Translations under genes and position numbers: made by a program
Shown here: positions 1 through 19,800 of the stretch, in pieces
Numbering within the stretch: the first letter of the stretch is position 1
Layout: every line of letters begins with the position of its first letter
Notes under the pieces: generated by a model
The model's database searches: none
Told to the model about the DNA's origin: nothing
Seen by the model: only the letters and a program-made list of their open reading frames with translations
Assembly: GCF_019703515.2 (NCBI RefSeq)
Contig: NC_059362.1
Coordinates: forward strand, 23,992,826-24,056,825
Origin: Myxocyprinus asiaticus
Lineage: Eukaryota > Chordata > Actinopteri > Cypriniformes > Catostomidae
DNA length: 64,000 nt
Direction: 5' to 3'

Positions 1-514
1 AAAGAAAAAAAAAAGGTGCTCAGTTTCCTCGGACAGTCAAACGAATGTTCAGTGAGCCGGCTGCTACATGAGTGCAACAAATGCCCTAATCACTCCAATG
101 TCTTGCAAGAAATACTCCACAAAACAAACTCCAGCCAATAGGAGGCATAAACACAAAGAGAGTGCAGATTCATCCACAAAACTGTCCCGAAGGAGTGTAT
201 TTAATTATTTTTTTTTTTTTATATATTAAGAATGCCATGCAGAGACTTCAATAAACATTACTGAGTGATGCTGCAAATGAATCACTGAATCAGAGTTTTA
301 AACCAATTAACTTAAACTGACCATTTAAATTTGATTTACAGCAATGGATTGAACTTACCAACTCTGAAACCATCTACTGAAATTTAGAAGAGACAATATT
401 AAAATATCTTTGTCTTAACGCTCTCAAGCCACTCACGTCACGAGAAAAGGAGGGACTTTGAAACTAGTCTAATGGAACAGTCTTTAGGAACAGTTACTTT
501 TCCTTTAAGTTGGG
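1..514. other. non-coding stretch at window edge, no exon seen
   Basis: AT-rich DNA with homopolymer runs and no open frame resembling the missing katanin C-terminus. By gene order it should be a katna1 intron, because the next katna1 exon must lie further left. No family of repeat was recognised with confidence. Confidence 0.5.
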
Positions 515-782
515 TACAGTTAATACCCCAAAATGAAAATTCTATCACCATTACCTCACCCTTGTGTTGTTCGAAACCTGTATGACTTTTATTCTTCAGT
601 GGAACAGAAAATAAGATGTTAGGCAGAATGATAGGGACTGACAGCCTCATTCGCTTACATTGTATGGAAAAAAAGATGGAATGAAAGTGAATGGTGACTG
701 AGACTGATGTACGGGTTTGGAACAACATGAGGGTGAGTAAATTATGACAGAATTTTCATTGTTGGGTGTACTACCCCTTTAA
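515..782. repeat. palindromic MITE, TTAA-type ends (family A)
   Basis: The left end reads roughly CCCCAAAATGAAAATTC and the right end is its inverted complement, closing with CTACCCCTTTAA. The inner arms repeat the inversion: TGAAAGTGAATGGTGACTGA matches the other arm reversed. The same family is seen near 1760-3242, 38131-38452, 53610-54738 and 60895-61030. There is no coding capacity. It is inferred to be a non-autonomous DNA transposon common in cyprinids. Confidence 0.7.
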
Positions 783-853
783 TGACGCATGCGATATTCA
801 CAAAGTCGCAACATTTTTTATCACTGCCAATATATCATGAATATTCAATATTA

Positions 854-7979
<7,126 letters not shown>

Positions 7980-8379
7980 ACTGCAATTGTTCAATTATAT
8001 ATGAGTGACAGCTGAAGACCTTTTAAAAACATATGGAGAATAAGCGTACACGCCCTGGATGTTTATGTTATGATCGCCATTTGAAGTACATTATTAAGGA
8101 AATGGAGATGTTAATCAAAATAATATTTTAGAAAAGCAACTAATATCAGTTAGGCTAATAGCACAACCAATTAGTCACAAACCACATAAGCCTGTAAAAA
8201 ATAAACGAGGCACTTTCAACATCTTTATACAGATATATCAACGTTTCATGAATTGACTGGACAATATGACAAACAAGTTTACGGCAAAATAAACACATTT
8301 TGTCGGTATAGTTGTGACGGTTTATGTAGTTACAGAATTAAAACGCCGTTAAATGTCGAATGAGTTTAAATATACAAAC

Positions 8380-8450
8380 CTGTACAGTTTGTCAAACTAT
8401 CCTGATAGTGGCATTCAGCAATGACTGGCTTTCAAAACTCATGTGTGAGC
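8380..8450 (-). promoter_or_regulatory. probable katna1 5'UTR exon and promoter side
   Basis: The splice acceptor just before the ATG exon requires an upstream non-coding exon. A good donor (ACAG|GTTTGTATA) occurs at 8380 on the minus strand, with no ATG-led frame leading into it. The transcription start was not determined; the right boundary is approximate. There is no obvious TATA box and no strong CpG cluster. Confidence 0.4.
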
Positions 8451-8856
8451 TGCTGTGGACGAGGAGAATTATAATTAAACAACTTTAGATCCATAAACAC
8501 ACACACATTTGTTTAGGAAGGGCACTTGTGAAGTAATTGTGAAGGCAGAAAGAAAGGTAAATATTGCAGCCTTTCAAGATAAAAGTCAACAGAACAAAAA
8601 CGCTCTTTTCAAAACAAAAGTCATTATTATCGAGTGACAATATTTGCAAGTATCTAAAACTGACAAAAAAAAAAAAAAAAAAAAAAGTCTATTCATCTAT
8701 CTATAAGCAAATTAAAAGTTAAATATGCTGCATTAACCCTTTAATGCATACCTCGGGTCTTTAGTGACCCGGGACCATTTTTGGGAGTTATGCCCCCACC
8801 TCTTTAGCATTCCTACAAATTTCTCTTATGAATAGTGTAACAAAAAAGGCAAATTT

Positions 8857-8859
<3 letters not shown>

Positions 8860-8918
<59 letters not shown>
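8860..8918. repeat. (TA)n microsatellite
   Basis: About 29 TA units without interruption, inside the left part of the TTAA-flanked element and 82 bp left of the Tc1 insertion. Confidence 0.95.
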
Positions 8919-8923
<5 letters not shown>

Positions 8924-9001
8924 CTTAATTACCAAAAGTGGATAGGGTCATTAAAGATATAGTTACTTTTTTTAGCGCTTCCATGAATCATTTCATATCT
9001 A

Positions 9002-10577
9002 CAGGTGCATCTCAATAAATTAGAATGTCGTGGAAAACTTCATTTATTTCAGTAATTCAACTCAAATTGTGAAACTCGTGTATTAAATAAATTCAATGCA
9101 CACAGACTGAAGTAGTTTAAGTCTTTGGTTCTTTTAATTGTGATGATTTTAGCTCACATTTAACAAAAACCCACCAATTCACTATCTCAAAAAATTAGAA
9201 TATGGTGACATGCCAATCAGCTAATCAACTCAAAACACCTGCAAAGGTTTCCTGAGCCTTCATGGTCTCTCAGGTTGGTTCACTAGGCTACACAATCATG
9301 GGGAAGACTGCTGATCTGACAGTTGTCCAGAAGACAATCATTGACACCCTTCACAAGCAGGGTAAGCCACAAACATTCATTGCCAAAGAAGCTGGCTGTT
9401 CACAGTGTGCTGTATCCAAGCATGTTAACAGAAAGTTGAGGGGAAGGAAAAAGTGTGGAAGAAAAAGATGAACAACAACCGAGAGAACCGCAGCCTTATG
9501 AGGATTGTCAAGCAAAATCGATTCAAGAATTTGGGTGAACTTCACAAGGAATGGACTGAGGCTGGGGTCAAGGCATCAAGAGCCACCACACACAGACGTG
9601 TCAAGGAATTTGGCTACAGTTGTCGTATTCCTCTTGTTAAGTCACTCCTGAACCACAGACAACGTCAGAGGCGTCTTACCTGGGCTAAGGAGAAGAAGAA
9701 CTGGACTGTTGCCCAGTGGTCCAAAGTCCTCTTTTCAGATGAGAGCAAGTTTTGTATTTCATTTGGAAACCAAGGTCCTAGAGTCTGGAGGAAGGGTGGA
9801 GAAGCTCATAGCCCAAGTTGCTTGAAGTCCAGTGTTAAGTTTCCACAGTCTGTGATGATTTGGGGTGCAATGTCATCTGCTGGTGTTGGTCCATTGTGTT
9901 TTTTGAAAACCAAAGTCACTGCACCCGTTTACCAAGAAATTTTGGAGCACTTCATGCTTCCTTCTGCTGACCAGCTTTTTAAAGATGCTGATTTCATTTT
10001 CCAGCAGGATTTGGCACCTGCCCACACTGCCAAAAGCACCAAAAGTTGGTTAAATGACCATGGTGTTGGTGTGCTTGACTGGCCAGCAAACTCACCAGAC
10101 CTGAACTCCATAGAGAATCTATGGGGTATTGTCAAGAGGAAAATGAGAAACAAGAGACCAAAAAATGCAGATGAGCTGAAGGCCACTGTCAAAGAAATCT
10201 GGGCTTCCATACCACCTCGGCAGTGCCACAAACTGATCACCTCCATGCCACGCCGAATTGAGGCAGTAATTAAAGCAAAAGGAGCCCCTACCAAGTATTG
10301 AGTACATATACAGTAAATGAACATACTTTCCAGAAGGCCAACAATTCACTAAAATGTTTTTTTTATTGGTCTTATGTATTCTAATTTTTTGAGATAGTGA
10401 ATTGGTGGATTTTTGTGAAATGTGAGCCAAAATCATCACAATTAAAAGAACCAAAGACTTAAACTACTTCAGTCTGTGTGCACTGAATTTATTTAATACA
10501 CGAGTTTCACAATTTGAGTTGAATTACTGAAACAAATTAACCTTTCCATGACATTCTAATTTATTGAGATGCACCTG
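9002..10577 (+). mobile_element. nearly intact Tc1-like transposon (IR/DR type)
   Basis: 1,576 bp, flanked by TA duplications at 9000-9001 and 10578-10579. The inverted repeats are about 200 bp (9002-9202 and 10376-10577) and begin CAGGTGCATCTCAATAAATT. Each arm holds an outer and an inner near-repeat of a CTCA(A/T)..AAATTAGAAT word, the IR/DR arrangement in which transposase binds twice per end. The two arms differ by only a few bases, suggesting a fairly recent insertion. It carries one transposase gene, broken once. Confidence 0.93.
9298..10301 (+). pseudogene. Tc1-like transposase with one frameshift (DD34E)
   Basis: The first part, from ATG 9298 to a TGA at 9469-9471, encodes a paired-like helix-turn-helix domain (MGKTADLTVVQKTIIDTLHK ... 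SKHVNRK). The reading shifts by one base near 9465-9472 and continues openly to the TGA just after 10301. The second part holds the second HTH (RIVKQNRFKNLGELHKEW) and the catalytic core: first Asp in VLFSDESKF, second in FQQDLAPAHT, and Glu in DLNSIENLWG. Exactly 34 residues separate the second Asp from the Glu. The bipartite basic segment GRKKCGRKR lies right at the break. Full length would be about 335 residues, normal for the family. No other inactivating lesion was noticed. Confidence 0.9.
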
Positions 10578-11227
10578 TATATAAGTTTACTATCACAGAA
10601 TATTTACATTTATTACAAAACAAAATAGTAATATATTTATACAAATGACTACTATATCACATTGATTTTTTGTGACAGCTGTGAATTATCAGTATCCATT
10701 TGAGTATACACAGTATTTTAGTGCTCCTTGGTGTACACAAACTATATATTATAAATATTATAAATGCTATGTGTTACTCATGGTGGCGCTGTTGTTTCAG
10801 TGATTGACTTGATATACATTTGATGTTGCTATTAGAAAAAGAAGCAACATGGAAGTAAACTATAGCAAGTGTAACACATGAACAGTATGAGATGACAATA
10901 ATGTAATTTGTGCATCTATTTAGATTAAAAAATGCCTGAAAAAACAAATGTGTAGCTCAATATGTGTTTGATATAAAAATTTCATGAAATGTCAGTGTGA
11001 AAGTAATTAATCCTGGTCTATATTTGTTGAATCATCTCTTTGATATTTGAAAAACAGAATACATTATAGTCTGATATATTTTGATATTTTATTATTTCTA
11101 ATTGTCTTGAAAATGTGACACTATCTGGGCATTTTGTATACCCATTTGTGATAGATATACATGCCGGGTTGCTAAAGACCAGAGTATGTAATAATGTTTG
11201 GTGAAACATCCATGCATTAAGGGTTAA

Positions 11228-12466
11228 AGAAAAATCCAATAAAATATAAAAATATATTCATTTATATTAGTCCTTGAGCTATATAATCCTTTTTTAATTT
11301 CGAAAGACACTGTTCTAAATAAAAGTCCACATAACTAGACTATCTTTGCAAAATAAAAGTCATTATCTGTGTCCTTTTCCAAACCAAAGTTCACCATCAA
11401 TTCAGACCACAATGAAAACAATGTCCAAACTTGTTTTATTGTTATTTTCACGGTTATGAACAAATATCATTTCCTCAACCATGATGAGGAAGATAACAAG
11501 AGACCAAAGACGCATACCAGGATACTGCTGTATGTGGACAATGATGAAATAGTCTGCTTTTCGATGTTGCCTTCTTGGACACAGAATGTACAAACTGAGC
11601 AGAAAATGTGTGAAAATTGTAACTGAATCAAAATCCTTCTAAATGAAATGTTTAAAATTAGATATGTCTGGCATGATATGCACTTATTGTCAATGAGTTT
11701 AAATATCTAAGGTCTGTTTCAAGGATACAGAACAGTGTTGACTGAAATCACAGAATATTCCAAAGATCTTTCAAAAGTTTCCTTCACTGGCAGCAATTGT
11801 GCTCCTTGGTGTGTTTTGAAACGACCAGTGACGCAACAGTACTCAGAATTCTTTAAAATATACACTGCGAATGATGAGTTTTCTTTGAGAATTGTCTACA
11901 TGATGAGCATGTAGGTTTTGTAAAGGCACATATTTTTCTGGATAACCATAAATGTGTCTGGAGGCAAATATTGACATGCAGTTGGACCTCCTTTTGCGCA
12001 TAATATGATCAAAGAATACTGGCATTCACACTCAATGGACTGTATTCACATTTAGAAACGGAATCTTTAAAGGACGAGAGAGAGGGTGGGCAATACTGCA
12101 GTGGATTAGAGGTATCTCCAGTCAACATTTACTCAGTTCAACTGAGGTTCATCCACGTGAGGGCATCACATTTTCTTACAGTTTTGAAGAAAACCAACAA
12201 AAAATAAAAGGACGTGCAAAGTTGACCAATTGATTCGATTGTAACGAGATATGATTCCTACTCATTATGGCAATCAAATAGAGAAATCACTTCAATCAAA
12301 CTACAAATTCAATAAAATAATACTAAAATTAAGAAAAAAAGGCACATGTACAGCAGCCTGTCAAATCTGTGTGTGTTCATCCATGTTTGGGAGGACTAGC
12401 AGCACTGAAACCTCTGTCGTACAGTTGTGTCTTCTGGCCCCTGCAAAATGGCTTCAATGTGGTCCA
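11228..12466 (-). other. mdn1 3'UTR and mdn1-katna1 spacer
   Basis: No coding exon is seen. The mdn1 stop codon is at 12467-12469, so mdn1 3'UTR extends leftwards from there. A minus-strand AATAAA occurs at 11440-11435 but cannot be confirmed as the poly(A) signal. The rest is AT-rich without recognised repeat ends. Confidence 0.45.
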
Positions 12467-15400
12467 TTATTGGTCTGTGGCGATGACAAGCTCAAACCAC
12501 TGTCTCAACGCATCACTTAATGTCTCTGGAAGGGCATTCACATTTCGCAAGATAATGTAGAAAGGGAAGGGGAATTCCTCCATGTAGGACCGAATCTCTG
12601 GCAGCTCACCCGGACCTTTAAATATGGGCACTTTTATATCCAAAATAGAGTCCTGGCATGAGAGATGAATGTAATAATATTAGAATTGCTACACATATTT
12701 CATTTTAGTTATTCCATATATTTGGCTAAACTGCACTCAAAAACATAGATCCTGGAGAACCAAACTGATTCCTTACCCTGGAGTTGGGGTTGTCCAGTAC
12801 TACAAATACGACAAAGATGTTTGCACTGCGAGCAGCCTGAACAGCAGCTGTGACTCTCTCTTTTCCCTCCAAGAACAAGCCCCTACCATCAGACACTACC
12901 AGCAACAACTGAGATGATTCTGTTCAGAAATGGTGAAAAAGCAAACATTGATGAGTATATTAAACCATAAGACAATATGAACCAATAAAATGAGAATCAT
13001 AAGGCACAGAACTTCAGGTTGCTTTGCTGACATTAATGTGATAAACTCTTATACCTATGTTTGTCGAGCCAGGGTTGTGCTGTTTGGCTGCCACAAACAT
13101 ATTTGTTGAAGTCTCTAAAAACTGAAAAATAAAGAAAGTTACTTCAATTTTCTGTGGGATATAACTTGACAGTCATCACATTCCAAATCAATTTAAGAAT
13201 TCAAATACTTTTACCCTCAGAGAGCCAAGCATTGAAATTGATTAGAAAATCTTCTCCTTAAGGGTTTTAAGGAAGCCACAGGTTATTTTAGGGTTGATAA
13301 ATGTTACATTTGTTTTTTAGACAGTAAGTAAAAGTTCTAAATTCACATCCAGGGACTAAAAACAAAATGTGTTTTATTTTGGGTCGTTCTAAGAAGAAAC
13401 TGTATTTTTTTGTTCTGGTTCCAGTGGAACGCTACCTCCTTTGCAATTGGTAACCGGTTAGAATGAAATTAAAGAACGGTTAACAACATTCTTCTATTTA
13501 TTTTTTACAGTACTCTGTGCGGTCACAGAGTACTGGTGGGTGATATACCAGTTGCCAGATCTCAAGAAAAAAAAGGGACCTGGTCCGGAAAAATAAGCTC
13601 AGAATAAGGGGCTTGCTTCAACCAAAGTAAATAATAAGCAATTAAATTTTTTTTCCCCAGCATAGAAATCATAACAAGCAAAGGATACAGTAGCCTGTAT
13701 ATAATAACATCTTTTCAATAAATGCATTCTTAATATTAAATATATCCCCAAATATATATAAATAATAATAATAATAATAATAATACATCTGGCCATCTAA
13801 AATCAATATATAGCCAAATTCTTTCTCTCCTGCATGCATGCACACAATGCTTGGGCAGTAATAATCATGATTATTACATGATTATTACATGTAATAATCA
13901 TGTAATAATTACTTAATTTGTTTTAATTGCAGATCTGCTTCACTATCATAACTCGGCAGCTTCAAATCTGTATCAAGGCATCATTTCTAACAATAATTCA
14001 GTATTGACTTGGAAACAACTGAGAAATGTACTTTAATTTTTTGGGCAACAGGAAGCGGAGTAATTCTGATAATGTACTGTAATATACCATTTAGACTTTG
14101 ATTTCATGAGAAACAAAAATATCTGAATGAAATTAACCGGTTATTAAAATAATTTTTTACAAGCAGTAAAAAGTAAATTCATGAAGAGTTAAGAAATGTG
14201 ACTATTTAAAACTAATAAGGACCATTGATATTGATGATATATTTTCTGGTATAATCAAAATAATTAAAAGACAATGAAATATGGTACATTTAATATACCA
14301 TGAATACCATAAAACAAAGATTTTTTTTTTTTTTTTAACAACAGTACACCACAGAAAATAGCTGGAAATCATTTGGAACAGTTTATTTGGGATTTACTGA
14401 AAAGGCTCCATTATGTGAATATAGAAAACGTTTGACCACTAATGTCCAGCATTGCATTTCCGCTATGCTAAGTTTTTTTGGGGAAATTTAAACAGTGCAT
14501 CAGTAAACATATTGGAAATAAAAAATAAAATAAAAAATGTTACAGGTCAAATATTTGTTTGAAAAATGGCTAAATTTTGTGTGTGACTTCAGCAAGCTCT
14601 TGACAGTTGATATGCAATTTTTTTCCCCCTCCAAAACTGCTGTTGTGATACAGTTCAGAGTGTCGTCTATTGTTACGTGTAGTTTTTATCCATATTTAAC
14701 GTATATTATATATTATTTAATTGCTTTTTCAGCCATCATTGCAACTCTGCTACACTGGGCCTCTAAAGGTTAAAGGGAATTTAATTAAATTAAACTCACT
14801 ATTGCAAAATCAACACAAAACAAGAGTGTGATAAAAATATTGAGAGATTTTTACTTGAGCTATTCTGGTCTTTTTCTGTTGGAACTGACAGAGCCGCAGT
14901 ATTTTTGCTCCAGCTTGGTCGTTGAATTGCTGGTGGAATGGATGCAGTAGTTGGACACTCTCTCCAAAGCTAGAAAGATAGAAATGAATGAGTGAATAAA
15001 TCAATGAGTCAACCACACATTCAATAAAGCTTTTCAAAAATAGCTACAGTATACTACAATAGGCAAGAAGCATTTATAAAAAATAAAAAAAACTTTTTTC
15101 AATATGAAGCATTTAGGGACAAAATAATAATAAATGGTAATTGACTCACCTGCACACAGAAACCTGGCCCACTTCCAGAAGAGTTAGAGCATTCACTATT
15201 ACAGAGACAGACTCAAACGCCAGCTACAGAGTACAGGTGAGACACACACACACACACACACACACAACACAAAATTGAGACAAACATCAAACATGTTTAT
15301 TATTAAAGTAAAGAAGGCTAACACATTCGTTTCAAAAGGTTCACATGAATTCAGCAGGTAAAGTTTCATTTCTAAAGAGTAAGAGTACATTTTTTCCTGT

Positions 15401-16854
15401 ACCTGTTTTGAGTGGTTGTCCACCATGCTGGAGGAGTCATCCACGGCAAGGCAGATTTGGTAGTTTCTTTTGCTGGGTTTTGTTCTCCTCAACCAGATCT
15501 TATCTTTGCGGAACTGACTGGCGATGTAAGGAATGACCTTACGCATGTTCAACCGTTTGCCTGTGCGGAAGTCTCCCCTGTTCATATCATCCAACAGGCA
15601 GTGTTAATGGCCAAGTTAAATCTCGAGGAGAACTAAAATGGTTTCTGTTGACAGTCACATAGTATTTGTTTTCTACTCATTATCTTTCTCTCTCAACTCT
15701 CTCATTCCTGCTATCTTGAGACCCACCTGAGTTTGGCAGCCTGCGTGGGCTCCAGAATCAGACGGAGCTGCTCACAGAGCTGCTGGGACAGAGGAGACGT
15801 CAGGGCCTGATACTGATGCCACATCGCTGCTGCAGCACTCTCCTGGGGGACAACAGTGAAGGAAAGAGGAACAAGGAGGAAAGACAGAAAACTGGCATGA
15901 ACGAAAATACAAATAAATTACAAACTGTCATTAAGAAGTTGCATCTCAAGTGATCTGATTACATGTGGTGAAGCGAGACACAACTGTTTAGACCTGGATT
16001 TACCATGCATCTCAAATGCATCTCCTGTGACCATTTATGTTCGGATTTCGAACGGAGGATCTATAAATTTCATGATAACACATCAACCACTATGTCCTTG
16101 TATTACTGCATAATAACAATCCCCGAAAAAGTCTGAAAAGACCAGGAAAGCACGAATAAACTGGCATGCTTTTTTCCCCAGATGCAGTTGAAATTTAATC
16201 TAAGCACCTTTTCGCAACATTTTGAGCAGAGTTATACGTTGTTTTAGTGGAGTACCTGTACTAATCTGAGCTTCAGATATTTGTGCTTCTCATCCGCATC
16301 ACTGCATGTTGATACACACTGAAGAATATCTGCGAAGCTCTTGTGCTTGTCTTTGTATTCGCTTTTTCACATTTTCCAATAGGACTGTTATTTCCTTTTA
16401 AAGCCGCACATAACCAGCAAAGTTTAAACTCTTGTTTTAGCACAGCGGTTGATTGACAGTTGAGGGTTGGCACTTCGCTGCTGTTTGGGAAGCATTCAGA
16501 AGCATTGAGAACGTTTCACACTACAAATGCGATGTTGTCACATGCATTTTTCACTACCTCCATATGTGGTTTTTGTGATCCAGTCACAAAATATTTCACG
16601 CTGAACACATGTGACGGATCACCCGAAATGCATCTTAATACCAGGTTTAAATGGGGTTTAAAAGACAATGAGAATGTACCTGGCCAGTAAACTGATATTT
16701 TTTCAAAATTTAATGAACAGTGATATTTGTAATGTGTCATGTTACTGCCATTATGATGTCACACCTCTTCCTGTGATCCTAAAGTCTGTCTCTGCCAGGC
16801 CTCCAACTGCAGCTCCATCTCTCTTCTCAGCTCTTCTGGGTTCTTCAATGGTAC
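12467..16854 (-). CDS. mdn1: mdn1 exons for the C-terminal VWA/MIDAS domain
   Basis: Exons in transcript order: 16854-16765, 15842-15727, 15577-15403, 15223-15150, 14969-14855, 13121-13055, 12908-12777 and 12652-12467 (stop TAA 12469-12467). This domain grips the ubiquitin-like MIDAS-interacting domains of Rsa4/NLE1 and Ytm1/WDR12. The ICLAVDDSSSMVDNHS segment supplies the DxSxS metal site (exon 15403-15577). The conserved block GKRLNMRKVIPYIASQFRKD precedes it, and LLLVVSDGRG supplies the later Asp (exon 12777-12908). The last exon encodes KVPIFKGPGELPEIRSYMEE and the conserved end. All metal-site motifs are kept, so the domain looks functional. Confidence 0.96.
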
Positions 16855-19800
16855 CTGGTGTAACACACACAAACTTCCCATAAAAGCTGTTTTTTGACGA
16901 TATATATTTTATAATTGGTGTCATGTTTCAAAAATACCACTACAACCATTTTAGTAGTTTGTAACTGAACTTGTCATAATGAATCACAGTCATAATTTCT
17001 ATGTAAACTTCTGAACGCCGAAATGTTTTATACAGTGAGATCCAAAAGCAAGTTTTGAAAAACTTAAAAGCACTAGCGAAACTATTTTCACTAGTTTCCA
17101 GTCTTTTGGACCCCACTGTACTAAAATGGTGGTTAACAGGGACTGACTTTAAAGCTAAAAAAAAAAAAAAAAAAAAAAAAAGCCAAATCATAAAAGTAGC
17201 CCATGCCACTTGTGCGTCATATTCAAAGTCTAATGAAAAGGCATACAATATGTTTTGGTAAGAAACAACCCAAAATTTAAGTCGTTTTTCTGTGAAAATC
17301 GTTTACGTTTGTTGTGCGTTCATGAGTGCATGAAAGTTTTTTTTTTTTCAGTGGCTTGTGTGTTCACACAAATAATTGGTTTGTTTCTAGAGTTAAACAA
17401 CGCAAGTGGCTTCTCTTTAAAATCTGTTGTATGCATTCAGAAGACTTGGAATATGATGCAGGAGTCACATGGATTATTCTTATAAAACTTTTAGGTCCTT
17501 TTTTTAAGCTTCACAGTAAGTCCCTATTAACTTCCACTGTATTGAAAATTGTTCCTTTTGTGTTCTGCTGAAGAAAGTCTTTGTGAGGGTGCGTAAATGA
17601 AACATTTTGGGTGAATTATCCCTTTAATTGATTTTTGGAGTTAGTATGAACAGACATACCTTTTCTGTTTCCATCAGTAGTTCAGGCACAGTGTGAATGG
17701 TGGACTCAATACTCCTCTCTTTCCTCTCCTCTTCATTACTGCTCTTCTCCATCTCTGGTTTCTCCTCCTCTTCCTCATCAGCCTGTTTCTGTACCTCCAT
17801 ATCCCCTCGCTCCAGACCTGAGAAAGCAGGGGACAAATAAAAAAAAATGAACACACAAGCATGTACAAACCTGTGTATAGATATTCCCATAAAGACACAC
17901 AAATATTGCACCTTTCTGAGAAGCTTTATTGTCATCTAGCTTTTCTGGCTTGAGCTCCTGGGCTTCTACCGCCTGCAGGTCCTTCTCTTCCTCCATCTCC
18001 ATGGAAATGTCATCTTCCTCATCATCCTCCTCTTCCTGCTTCACTCCAGTTGGCTTCTGTTGCTCTGCACTGGCAGCATCTATAAGGAACAGATAAGCCA
18101 ACAGGGGCATTAGTGGATGTGATTAGGGTGGGGCCTCCTTTGGAACACTAAATTAATGGATTGGGACACATTCTGCTGTAAACATTGAGCACCATGGCTC
18201 AACGTGTCTAAAAAGCATGTATGCTAACTGCAGTGCCACATCTCTGACAAATTAGCAATTTTTAAACATTTCTTATGTATTTTAAATGAAAAACAAAAAA
18301 TGAGAGACATAATATACATAATAATTTTACAGTCCATACCATATGTCTGAGCATCGTATCTGTCCTCTTCCTGTTTTACGTGTTCATACAGGTCAGACTC
18401 CTGCTGCGTGTTGGGCTGAGTCTGATCTTGTGTTCTCTCCTCTCTGTCCTCTACTGTACGCAAACGCTTATTTACACGCTCGTTATAATCACCCATTGAG
18501 CGTTCGTTATCTGCCTGGCCAGGTTTGCGTTTGAAGCTCTGTTTAAGAAAAACATTAGAATGGTCATCAGTTTCTCAAACCCAAGAATTAACAGTGTTAT
18601 AAAAAAATCTAATGTTTAATTTAGGGATGCACCAATATTAAAATTCTGGCCAATACCATTAAGTAATGGCAAAAATCTGATAAAAGGCTATAGCTTTAAT
18701 ATTTTGTCTAAAAATTAAATTAAAACAAAAACACAAAAAACTAAACACCAATGCAACAAGTGAATTTAGTCGTCACAACAATGCGCAGTATGACAGATAG
18801 ATATTAATTTTAAGATCCGATAAACATTCAATATTGATGTTACTTATTAATATAAAAAATTTCCAGTAAAAGCTGACAGCCTATATGTTGTGCATACCAA
18901 AATATTATGAATTGGTATCATTACGTCTTAATGTGCTGCTTGAAAACTGCAACATTATATGAACCAAAATGAAAAGCCATCATTAAAATAAATAGTAACA
19001 AAAATAGTAACCAGAATCAGTGTTTCATGCTGACCTGTGTCTGTTTCTGCCTTTGTTTTTGTGAGCTCATCCGTGCCATCAGCTTGGAGTCATGTCCCTC
19101 AGACTGACTGGCATCAGCTGCCCCGCTGCCGTGTTCCTGTGTACATCAACAGGAGGGTGAAATAAAGAGTGATAAAACTGTCCCATTTTGCATAACAATA
19201 TACAACAGTATGTGTTAAATTAGATGACCGTGTACCTCTTTGGCCTGGTCTCTCTCTGATGCGGCTCCAGCCAGCTCTACTGCGGTGTCACTCTGAACAT
19301 TCTCCTCTCCTGTCTGTCCATCTGATGCATGTTCCTTCCTCTCCGCAGACTCCAACTTAGCTTCATTATCCTCACCTCCATCCTCTTCCTCCTGAGGAAT
19401 GTCATGGAAAATTATTGAGTGATTCAATGATTTGAAAAAAGACTTTTAAAAAATCATTTTATAGAGAGCAAACATAAAAGAGCCATTTCTAGTCAATGAA
19501 ATATTTTAGACCAGAGCATAACTAAAAAAATATATATATTTTCACAATAGAAATTTCCATATCTTTTTAGGATTCTATTAATTTCCATGACTTTTACAGG
19601 ACTGGAAATCACAATTTTGAAATTCCCTAATTTTTCTAGTTTTCCATAGGCAAAGGAACAGTTTAATATAAGATCATTTATTTTCATAATGCTCGTTCTT
19701 TTTTCATTGCACATTTCTGTAAAATTGTAAACAATAAAAAATAAATAATAAAATATCATTTTACACTTTCATTTAATTCTGCATTACAATCCAGAGAGGA

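Larger units (their letters stand above)
8737..11223. mobile_element. TTAA-flanked piggyBac-like non-autonomous element
   Basis: TTAA lies at 8733-8736 and at 11224-11227. Just inside, the left end reads CCCTTTAATGCATACC and the right end, reversed, reads CCCTTAATGCATGG. Further in, both arms share GGTCTTTAG..ACCCGG. The Tc1 element 9002-10577 interrupts it, so the original was about 0.9 kb. TTAA target duplications are characteristic of piggyBac-type transposition. No piggyBac transposase was seen. Confidence 0.65.

Noticed and set aside
9929..10454. Minus-strand open frames across the Tc1 transposase
   Set aside because: Shadows of the plus-strand transposase, with no motif of their own.
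12240..12466. Plus-strand frames of 63-89 residues over the mdn1 3' end
   Set aside because: They overlap the mdn1 3'UTR and last exon in antisense and show no recognisable domain.
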